Positions 1 to 5,432 of a stretch of 5,432 nucleotides of DNA are shown in pieces. Made by a program: the position numbers and the translations under genes. The DNA lies in assembly GCA_947445425.1 (NCBI GenBank), contig CANFFA010000195.1, forward strand, positions 1 through 5,432. The letters are read 5' to 3'. The DNA is from Paludibacteraceae bacterium (GTDB lineage Bacteria > Bacteroidota > Bacteroidia > Bacteroidales > Paludibacteraceae). The notes beneath the pieces are model-generated. The model saw only the letters and a program-made list of their open reading frames with translations. It was not told the origin of the DNA and searched no databases. Position 1 is the stretch's first letter; each line of letters begins with the position of its first letter.

Positions 1-2639
1 GTGGAAGTTGAACCATCACCAAAGTTCCATAAATAAGTGTTCAGTAATGGATCTACAGTATCAGAAGCTGTTTTACTACTCGCATCTGTGAAATTTACTG
101 TCATTCCACTGCAAATTTGAGCTTTGTTATTCGTAAAATTGACGATAGGTCCCCGCACGTCTATATAGTTTGTCATCGTGATACTGTCTGTGCAGGCCCT
201 TTGTTCAGTGACTTTAAGTTTGACGCTATAAATTCCTGGGGCAGAAAATCGGTGTTTGGCAATCGAGTCATTTGATGTATTGGAAAGGCCACTGGATGGA
301 TCTCCAAAATCCCAGCTGTAGGAAGCTGCTTTGTAATTTGCTGAGGAATTGGCCTTAATTAAATTTGTAAAAACTACTGAATCACGTACGCAAGGCTGGA
401 TATTGTTTGCTGAAAATTTCGGATTTACTGTGGTAACATAAATCATGGTCGAATCTTTTGCGTCGCAACCAGTCAAAGTGTTAGTTACAGTGAGCATTAC
501 TTTGAAATCTCCAGCTTTGTTGTAAATATGACTAGGACTTTTTGTACTTGCATTGGGTGTTCCATCACCAAAATTCCAGTCCCAAATGGTATTCGCATCC
601 GCACTAATACTGTTGTTTTTAAAAGTGATATTGGCAGTTGGGATTTTACACTCAATATTTGAGGAGGCCTTGAAACTTGCGGTGGGTTCGTTGATTTGAA
701 TTCCACCGAGTATGAAATCTGCTAATGATTCACAGCCATTTGAATAAGCTTTCACTTTTATGGTTTGTATGCCGGGCGTCAAGTATTGGTGTGAAATTAG
801 GGCAGTGGTATCCTTAGTAGCTGGTTTTAAAGTTTGAATAAAGGTCGAATTGTCACCAAAATCCCAGATCAATTGATCTATTTTATTGTTCACATTTGCG
901 AGGAAAACGACAGGGCTTTTTTGGCATTTGCTGGCTTGGGAATAAGTGATATTTGTGATGGCTTGCGGCGAACCAATTACTACCATCTTAAGCTTTTTCT
1001 TTTGTGCTATACAGCCTTTTGATGTTGTTACAGAAAGTGTTACATCATATTTTCCAGCAAGTGTATAGTTGTGTGAAGGATTGGCAAGCGTAGAGCTTTG
1101 TCCATCACCAAAATTCCAGTTGTAAGCAACGATAGGATCCATTAAGTTTTTATAAATAGGAGTGAATGTCGTCAACAAAGGTGCGCAGCCACTCGCTGTG
1201 TCCACCTTTAAGTCGACTACTGTTGAATCGATGGTCACACTGCTTACTAGACTATAAGAACAGCCTTTATCGGTCGTAATGCTTAGTCGCACTGGAAAAG
1301 TACCTACTGCATTAAAGTCATGAGATGGATTAGAATTCGTATCATCTGTAGTTCCATTGTTGTCAAAATCCCAGGCATAAGCAGTGATATTTGAACCTAT
1401 TGCTGCAGTAGAACTTGAAGTAAATTCAATGGTATAGGTCGGTGGGCAGGCAAGTGCAGTGCTGTAGGTGAAACTTGGAGTTGCTCCATTGATGGTGATG
1501 GTTTTTGTCAGTTCTTTTTCACAACCATCACTATAGGTCACTTTTAGTTTTATTGTTTTAAGCCCCGCTGTGGAATAACTGAAACTTGGATTTTGAGTGT
1601 TATTGTCTATTATACCATCATTGTCAAAATCCCATGCCCACTGAATTCCACTAGCACTTGATTTATCTGTGAAATTTATAGCTTGTCCCATGCAATTGCC
1701 AGAGAAAGTAAAATCTATCGCATTGTTCGCGTTGAATGTCACCTGTTTAATGACTTTCGTAGAGGAACATTGCAAATCCGATGAAACAGTTAGGGCGATG
1801 TTATAGGTGCCGGCAGTTGTGAAATTGTGGGTGTAGTCTTTTTGCGTCGATTCTATCGTTCCATCGTCATTGATGTCCCAGGCGTAATTAGCGATGCTTC
1901 CGCCGATAACTCCTGCTGTTGCTGAGAAAATCACATTGCCTGTACCACATTTATTTGCCTTATTAATACTAAAGTCGGCTGTAGGTTTAGGACTGATGAG
2001 TATTGCGCCCGCCTTGTAAATCGAGCCTGAACAGCCATTTTCGTCTGTTACCGTTAGTAGTAAGTCATAAGACCCAGCAGGTACATTGGTCAATGTTAGA
2101 ATTGGGCTGTTTTGGGTGATTGTGGGTAAAGCACCCGAAAAATTCCAGGTGTAGGTGAGAGGTTTTCCACCGGTTATTCCTCCAATATCTGTTCCATTGA
2201 TGCTGAAAGGAGTAATTGTTACGGGAGTGGCGTCAGCAATGATAGACCCAGTATATGGTTCACAGCCTTGCACCAAGACGGGAATCGTTGGATTTGGTTT
2301 CGGATAAACATTGATGATTTTTTTACTAATCAAATTTGGATTACCATTGATCGTAAGGCTGACGGTGTATGCTCCGGGTTGAACGTAATTTACGGATACA
2401 TTTGGATTTGTGGCGGTGTTGGAGTTTCCGAAATTCCATAACCATGTGCTAGCGCCAGTTGATTTGTCCGTAAGGTCAATAGCAGCAGGGATACAGCTGC
2501 CAGTGGTGTTGAGCGTGAAATCAACGGTCTGGGAACTTAGTTCTGTAGTGTTAAGGATACACAGAAGTATGAAGAGTGTTTTGGAAAAACGTTGGTAAGT
2601 ACTAACCTTTTTATGGTTCTTGAGTATTGTTTTTTCCAT
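1..2639 (-). CDS. Secreted multi-PKD-domain surface protein, 5' part (C-terminus outside window)
   Basis: The frame reads without a stop from ATG at 2639-2637 to the left edge, giving 879 codons of a longer gene. This is the first in-frame ATG after a stop at 2690-2688. Residues 1-36 form a Sec signal peptide: a Lys-rich n-region, then hydrophobic TLFILLCILN, with likely cleavage near ELSSQ. The Cys in that segment lacks a proper lipobox, so this is probably not a lipoprotein. At least ten PKD (Ig-like beta-sandwich) modules follow. Their core Trp residues (WNFGDG, WDFGD, WDFDNDG and similar) lie near residues 68, 165, 254, 336, 423, 508, 592, 688, 776 and 871, and most modules end in a G-x-Y/F-x-V-x-L-T-V strand. 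Most modules also carry two Cys. Such proteins in Bacteroidota are usually cell-surface or secreted and often end in a type IX secretion or gliding-associated C-terminal domain, which would lie beyond the window. The role is probably adhesive or structural. The exact ligand cannot be told. Confidence 0.93.
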   Translation of the reverse strand, partial: MEKTILKNHKKVSTYQRFSKTLFILLCILNTTELSSQTVDFTLNTTGSCIPAAIDLTDKSTGASTWLWNFGNSNTATNPNVSVNYVQPGAYTVSLTINGNPNLISKKIINVYPKPNPTIPVLVQGCEPYTGSIIADATPVTITPFSINGTDIGGITGGKPLTYTWNFSGALPTITQNSPILTLTNVPAGSYDLLLTVTDENGCSGSIYKAGAILISPKPTADFSINKANKCGTGNVIFSATAGVIGGSIANYAWDINDDGTIESTQKDYTHNFTTAGTYNIALTVSSDLQCSSTKVIKQVTFNANNAIDFTFSGNCMGQAINFTDKSSASGIQWAWDFDNDGIIDNNTQNPSFSYSTAGLKTIKLKVTYSDGCEKELTKTITINGATPSFTYSTALACPPTYTIEFTSSSTAAIGSNITAYAWDFDNNGTTDDTNSNPSHDFNAVGTFPVRLSITTDKGCSYSLVSSVTIDSTVVDLKVDTASGCAPLLTTFTPIYKNLMDPIVAYNWNFGDGQSSTLANPSHNYTLAGKYDVTLSVTTSKGCIAQKKKLKMVVIGSPQAITNITYSQASKCQKSPVVFLANVNNKIDQLIWDFGDNSTFIQTLKPATKDTTALISHQYLTPGIQTIKVKAYSNGCESLADFILGGIQINEPTASFKASSNIECKIPTANITFKNNSISADANTIWDWNFGDGTPNASTKSPSHIYNKAGDFKVMLTVTNTLTGCDAKDSTMIYVTTVNPKFSANNIQPCVRDSVVFTNLIKANSSANYKAASYSWDFGDPSSGLSNTSNDSIAKHRFSAPGIYSVKLKVTEQRACTDSITMTNYIDVRGPIVNFTNNKAQICSGMTVNFTDASSKTASDTVDPLLNTYLWNFGDGSTS

Positions 2640-2724
2640 AGAGGGTATGGTTTGATAGATTTGTAAGGTTGTGGAATAGTCAGTAGTTTATTGACTGAAC
2701 TAATTAAATCTGTGGTCGGAACTT

Positions 2725-2737
2725 GTTCAACTTGAAC
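2725..2737. repeat. Short perfect inverted repeat GTTCAA-C-TTGAAC in the divergent intergenic region
   Basis: Six-base arms flank a single C. The element lies just downstream of the expected start of the minus-strand transcript (about +8 to +20) and about 90 bases upstream of the plus-strand promoter. It could be an operator half-site pair or a small leader hairpin. A six-base palindrome is also fairly likely by chance in this AT-rich DNA, so only its presence is firm. Confidence 0.35.
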
Positions 2738-2750
2738 TGTTGTAAGTGGT

Positions 2751-2780
2751 CAAAGTTAATGATTTATTTTAAAATGTTAA
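2751..2780 (-). promoter_or_regulatory. Candidate Bacteroidota-type promoter for the PKD gene
   Basis: Read on the minus strand, TAACTTTG (2758-2751) matches the Bacteroidota -7 consensus TAnnTTTG exactly. Nineteen bases upstream is TTA (2780-2778), a two-of-three match to the -33 TTG. Transcription would start near 2745, leaving a leader of roughly 105 nt before the ATG at 2639. The imperfect -33 element makes this a weaker call than the promoter facing the other way. Confidence 0.45.
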
Positions 2781-2823
2781 TGTGTTTTGAAAAAAAATCA
2801 AGCTGTCTACAATGATTTTCTTT

Positions 2824-2853
2824 TTGTTTATGTAAAACAATAGCTTATCTTTG
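2824..2853 (+). promoter_or_regulatory. Bacteroidota sigma-ABfr-type promoter for the DUF4922-SpoIID pair
   Basis: TTG at 2824-2826 and TATCTTTG at 2846-2853 are separated by 19 bases. This is a full match to the TTG-N19-TAnnTTTG promoter of Bacteroidota housekeeping sigma factors. Transcription should begin around 2858-2861, giving a leader of about 25 nt before the ATG at 2884. A TTG start at 2863 would be almost leaderless, so the promoter position favours the downstream ATG. Confidence 0.75.
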
Positions 2854-2883
2854 TAAAAGCATTTGAATAATCCGATTTTGGCT

Positions 2884-3807
2884 ATGAATACAAGTAAAAA
2901 CAATACCATCAACCAACAAGCTGTTCTCTTATTTTTAGAACAACAGCAGAGTTGGACTTTGGCCCGTAATAATTTTGTAGGATTAAAAACGGTACAGACA
3001 AAACGTTTCTATTTTCATGATTTTGAAGTACTTGTTCAATTTAATCCTGCACGCTTGGTATCCTCAGGTGCCAAAGTGGATGCTAAAACCATTGCGGAAC
3101 GTCAATGCTTTTTGTGTTCCGAAAATAGACCTCTTGAACAAAAAGGGCTTGACCTTGGGAATTATATTTTATTGGTCAATCCATTTCCCATTTTTCCTGA
3201 ACATTTTACAATTCCCCATAAAAATCACATTGATCAACAAATTAAGCCTTTTTTTGCAGATTTACTTGAAATAGCAGACCAACTGAGTGATTATTTAGTA
3301 TTTTACAATGGTCCAAAATGTGGAGCTTCAGCACCAGATCACCTTCATTTTCAGGCTGGAACAAAGGATTTCTTACCATTGGTAAATGATTACAAAAGAC
3401 TAAAGTCTACTAACGGTAAATTAATTGATCACGGTATAGATTATGAAGTTTATACACTTAATAACTACCTTCGAACAGTTTGGTGTATTGAATCTTCCAG
3501 TATTACTTCAGCTGAGTTGGCTTTTGGAAAGTTGTTTTCTTCATTACAAAATAATGCAGATAATGAACCCATGATGAACATCGTCTGTAGTTTTGAAAAT
3601 GGAAAATGGTTTACATTTATCCTTCCCCGTGCAAACTTTCGACCATGGCAATATACAGCTGATGAAGAGCAACAATTGATGATAAGTCCAGCAACAGTGG
3701 AGATGAGCGGTGTTTTTATCACACCTATAGAAAAGCATTTTCAAAAGATTTGTAAAGAAGATATTATTAGTATTTTTGAACAATCATCGATCAAAAATCA
3801 TCTGTAA
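2884..3807 (+). CDS. DUF4922 family protein, GalT/Ap4A phosphorylase-like (HIT superfamily)
   Basis: This is a 307-residue cytoplasmic protein with no signal peptide or membrane segment. ATG at 2884 is chosen over TTG at 2863, which would add seven residues, because of where the upstream promoter lies. Visible motifs are Cys75-x2-Cys78 (RQCFLC), FPEH107 plus His112 and His115, and DH153LH155FQ157. In galactose-1-phosphate uridylyltransferase an equivalent set (CxxC, a His, then HxHxQ) gives a Zn site and the nucleophilic His. Here His155 would be the nucleophile, and Cys75, Cys78, His107 and His153 the metal ligands; this mapping is inference. The C-terminal part (LPR at 247-249, FRPWQY, then SPATVEM from 268) resembles GDP-hexose/VTC2-like phosphorylases. 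The predicted chemistry is nucleotidyl transfer or phosphorolysis of a nucleotide or nucleotide-sugar; the substrate is unknown. It is the first gene of a probable two-gene operon with the SpoIID-domain gene 21 nt downstream. The family call is firm, the reaction is not. Confidence 0.85.
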   Translation: MNTSKNNTINQQAVLLFLEQQQSWTLARNNFVGLKTVQTKRFYFHDFEVLVQFNPARLVSSGAKVDAKTIAERQCFLCSENRPLEQKGLDLGNYILLVNPFPIFPEHFTIPHKNHIDQQIKPFFADLLEIADQLSDYLVFYNGPKCGASAPDHLHFQAGTKDFLPLVNDYKRLKSTNGKLIDHGIDYEVYTLNNYLRTVWCIESSSITSAELAFGKLFSSLQNNADNEPMMNIVCSFENGKWFTFILPRANFRPWQYTADEEQQLMISPATVEMSGVFITPIEKHFQKICKEDIISIFEQSSIKNHL

Positions 3808-3828
3808 TCAAAGGAACATAAACCGCGC

Positions 3829-5181
3829 ATGAAATCCGAGCCAATTATATCTGTAGGTATTTTAGCTGCACCCAGCATTGAATTTATTCTAAATGGATCA
3901 TTTATAGCATCCAATGGAAAAAAATATACTGAGGGTCATAAAGTACAAACTGCAAACGGGAAAATATTTTTCGACGATGAATTATTTGATGAATTAATTT
4001 TCGAACCTCAGTCAGAGGATTTTAGCTTTGATTTGATAGATGTTGTCATTGGAATAGATTTTCATTGGGAACGTAAAGAAAATCAACGATTTAAAGGGGC
4101 ATTGAAATTTATTGTTTCTGTACAGACGAGGCGTGCCTCGTCTCCTAATTTAACCGCAATCAATCACGTAAAAGTCGAAGATTACCTCACCAGCGTCATT
4201 TCCAGCGAAATGAGCGCCACTGCATCCAATGAACTGTTGAAAGCCCATGCGGTCATTTCCAGAAGTTGGTTATTGCATCCATTACAGAATGCCCCTGTAG
4301 AGACGAGGCGTGCCTCGTCTCCTCTAGAATCAACCAAAAATCCGTTAATTGAGACGATAAAAATCAAATGGTATGAACGCGATGCACATGCCCATTTTGA
4401 TGTTTGTGCAGATGATCATTGCCAACGTTATCAGGGTATTACGCGTGCAACAACAAAAGCCGTGGAGGAAGCTATCGCAGCAACTCGTGGAGAAGTTTTA
4501 ATGTATGAAGATGCCATTTGTGACGCTCGTTTTTCCAAATCCTGTGGTGGAATTAGCGAGACTTTTGAAAATTGTTGGGCACCCATATCACATCCCTATC
4601 TATCAAAAGTCATCGATAATGGGCAAGTGCCAGAAGGTTTTGAAATGGATTTGACATTGGAAGCCAATGCTGAAAAATGGATACGACAATCACCATCCGC
4701 TTTTTGCAATACCCAAGATGCAAAAGTCTTATCACAAGTACTAAATAATTACGACCAAGAAACAACAGACTTCTATCGTTGGAAAGTGGAATATACACAA
4801 GCTGAATTCTCTGAGCTTATTTCACGTCGTTCAGGTATTAATTTTGGCGCAATAATAGATCTAATTCCTGTACAACGTGGTGAGTCAAGTCGGTTGATCC
4901 AGCTGAAAATAGTGGGTGAAAATCAGACTTTGGTAGTGGGTAAAGAGTTAGAAATACGCAAATGGCTTTCCAATTCACATCTCTATAGTTCAGCTTTTGT
5001 AATTGATAAATCTGACATTGTAAATGGAATTCCAGGGTTTTTTACATTGACAGGTGCAGGTTGGGGGCATGGTGTTGGTCTATGCCAAATTGGTGCAGCT
5101 GTAATGGGAGAAAAAGGCTATGCTTATGATGAAATATTATTACACTATTTCAAATCAGCGACACTTCAATTGATTTATTAA
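3829..5181 (+). CDS. SpoIID/LytB-domain protein without signal peptide, carrying two palindromic-repeat insertions
   Basis: The protein has 450 residues. SpoIID-family proteins are known as lytic transglycosylases acting on peptidoglycan stripped of stem peptides, or as amidase enhancers. Recognisable blocks are DYLTSVISSEM (118-128, with the catalytic-type Glu127), ELLKAHAVISRSWL (135-148), DVCADDHCQRYQG (191-203), FSKSCGGISETF (235-246) and the C-terminal GAGWGHGVGLCQIGA (409-423). His187 or His189, Cys193, His197 and Cys198 resemble the Zn site described for the clostridial SpoIID. Residues 1-97 form an extra N-terminal region with FHWERKENQRF (78-88) and no hydrophobic leader, so the protein appears cytoplasmic, which is odd for a wall hydrolase. 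ATG at 3829 follows the upstream stop by 21 nt with no stop in between; the weak AAGGA at 3811-3815 is far from it. Residues 98-106 and 157-165 (V-Q/E-T-R-R-A-S-S-P) come from two copies of a GC-rich palindrome and look like loop insertions outside the core motifs. The fold is certain; the in vivo substrate is not. Confidence 0.9.
   Translation: MKSEPIISVGILAAPSIEFILNGSFIASNGKKYTEGHKVQTANGKIFFDDELFDELIFEPQSEDFSFDLIDVVIGIDFHWERKENQRFKGALKFIVSVQTRRASSPNLTAINHVKVEDYLTSVISSEMSATASNELLKAHAVISRSWLLHPLQNAPVETRRASSPLESTKNPLIETIKIKWYERDAHAHFDVCADDHCQRYQGITRATTKAVEEAIAATRGEVLMYEDAICDARFSKSCGGISETFENCWAPISHPYLSKVIDNGQVPEGFEMDLTLEANAEKWIRQSPSAFCNTQDAKVLSQVLNNYDQETTDFYRWKVEYTQAEFSELISRRSGINFGAIIDLIPVQRGESSRLIQLKIVGENQTLVVGKELEIRKWLSNSHLYSSAFVIDKSDIVNGIPGFFTLTGAGWGHGVGLCQIGAAVMGEKGYAYDEILLHYFKSATLQLIY
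4118..4146 (+). repeat. Palindromic dispersed repeat, copy 1, inside the SpoIID gene
   Basis: The core 4124-4143 is AGACGAGGCGTGCCTCGTCT: two perfect 9-base arms around a central GT. Together with flanking bases, this 29-nt block matches copy 2 at all but one position (C at 4123 against G at 4300). It is far richer in G+C than the gene around it. In the gene's frame it encodes V-Q-T-R-R-A-S-S-P, located between a beta-strand-like segment (LKFIVS) and LTAINHVKVEDYL, where a turn is expected. Confidence 0.85.
4295..4323 (+). repeat. Palindromic dispersed repeat, copy 2, inside the SpoIID gene
   Basis: The core 4301-4320 is identical to that of copy 1. Here the perfect arms extend to 10 bases (4300-4309 and 4312-4321). 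Outer bases TAGAG on the left and CTCTA (4322-4326 region) on the right can also pair if a 3-nt offset is allowed, which suggests a longer ancestral palindrome. The copy lies 177 nt (59 codons) after copy 1, in the same orientation by its central GT and in the same frame. It encodes V-E-T-R-R-A-S-S-P in the variable stretch between SRSWLLHP and the IKIKWYERD segment. Confidence 0.85.
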
Positions 5182-5300
5182 AACAATAATCAAGACGTTT
5201 AAATACACACATTCTACATTTTCCATTCTTTATGTAATATTGTATTGAAAGGAACTTGCAAGAGTTTAAGCTATAATCATTTATATTAAAACTTTATATT
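5182..5300. other. AT-rich intergenic gap
   Basis: This 119-nt stretch separates the SpoIID gene from the next reading frame. I see no hairpin followed by T residues that would make a convincing terminator, and no good TAnnTTTG promoter element. A tandem TTTATATT (5280-5287 and 5293-5300) sits immediately before the TTG start. The downstream gene may share the upstream transcript or use a promoter I cannot recognise. Confidence 0.5.
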
Positions 5301-5432
5301 TTGAAAAAAGAACTTCTATTGCTTTTGCTTTTAGTCATTGCGATGACAATGAATAGTCAAACAGCAGAAAAATACTTTAACAATGCAAATGCATGTTTTG
5401 ATAGAAAGGATTTTGTTGGAGCAATTTCCGAA
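5301..5432 (+). CDS. Secreted TPR-like protein, N-terminal fragment, TTG start
   Basis: Forty-four codons are present and the frame continues past the right edge. The start is TTG at 5301. No ATG exists in frame between the preceding stop (5274-5276) and this codon, and the TTG start yields a typical signal peptide: MKKE, a poly-Leu core LLLLLLLVIAM, then MNSQ with likely cleavage after Gln. The alternative ATG at 5343 would destroy that peptide. The mature part begins AEKYFNNANACFDRKDFVGA, whose spacing of small and aromatic residues fits the first helix pair of a tetratricopeptide repeat. Such proteins act as periplasmic or outer-membrane protein-interaction scaffolds. The fragment is too short to say more. 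Confidence 0.7.
   Translation, partial: MKKELLLLLLLVIAMTMNSQTAEKYFNNANACFDRKDFVGAISE

Noticed and set aside
497..1022. Short open frames on both strands inside the PKD gene
   Set aside because: The long minus-strand frame gives continuous PKD sequence with its hallmark motifs; the others are shadows without recognisable features.
561..1120. Identical 20-nt stretches TCCATCACCAAAATTCCAGT at 561-580 and 1101-1120, and a similar one near position 13
   Set aside because: They encode the W-N-F-G-D-G core of PKD modules on the minus strand, so domain repetition explains them.
2863..2883. TTG start for the DUF4922 gene, seven residues upstream of the ATG
   Set aside because: The promoter at 2824-2853 would place transcription start at about 2858-2861, leaving almost no leader for a TTG start. 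The ATG at 2884 is the better choice.
4129..4143. R-R-A-S-S as a protein kinase A-type phosphorylation motif
   Set aside because: It arises from the palindrome sequence in this frame. A eukaryotic-type kinase site has no support here.
4118..4323. The two palindromes as ends of one inserted mobile element
   Set aside because: The DNA between them encodes essential SpoIID motifs (DYLTSVISSEM and the following helix), so it is native gene sequence.
4118..4323. CRISPR-like repeats
   Set aside because: Only two copies exist, they lie within a coding frame, and the spacing of about 150 nt is far larger than a CRISPR spacer.
3465..4798. Minus-strand open frames opposite the DUF4922 and SpoIID genes
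   Set aside because: Both plus-strand proteins have family motifs along their length, and the opposite frames show none.
5182..5300. Terminator after the SpoIID gene
   Set aside because: The only palindrome noticed, CTTGCAAG near 5255-5262, is too short and is not followed by a T run.

Overview
The window looks like a chromosomal segment of a Bacteroidota bacterium. The evidence is the AT-rich composition, a long PKD-repeat secreted protein, a DUF4922/SpoIID gene pair of the kind found in that phylum, a good match to the Bacteroidota promoter (TTG-N19-TAnnTTTG), and the lack of clear Shine-Dalgarno sites. A Saprospiria- or Chitinophagia-like source is possible, but this is only an impression.

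Layout. Positions 2639 down to 1 (minus strand) hold the 5' part of one very large gene. It is open in one frame across the whole stretch and runs off the left edge. It encodes a signal peptide followed by at least ten tandem PKD modules of 82-97 residues. Positions 2640-2883 are a divergent intergenic region with a strong plus-strand promoter and a weaker minus-strand candidate. A DUF4922 protein follows (2884-3807, plus). It carries CxxC and HxHxQ motifs like those of the GalT/Ap4A-phosphorylase branch of the HIT superfamily. It is followed after 21 nt by a SpoIID/LytB-domain protein (3829-5181, plus). After a 119-nt AT-rich gap, the start of a TPR-like secreted protein (5301 to the right edge) begins with TTG.

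How the genes work together. The DUF4922 and SpoIID genes share a promoter, are closely spaced and lie in the same reading frame, so they are probably co-expressed. A nucleotide-sugar or nucleotide phosphorylase-type enzyme beside a SpoIID-type glycan-cleaving fold that lacks a signal peptide suggests an uncharacterised cytoplasmic carbohydrate-related pathway. That is inference. The PKD gene is divergent and is probably an unrelated cell-surface adhesin or structural protein.

The most unusual signal is a GC-rich palindrome, AGACGAGGCGTGCCTCGTCT, present twice inside the SpoIID gene. The copies are 177 nt apart, in the same orientation and the same frame, and each encodes T-R-R-A-S-S-P. They look like a small dispersed palindromic repeat that has entered surface loops of a conserved enzyme without breaking it.
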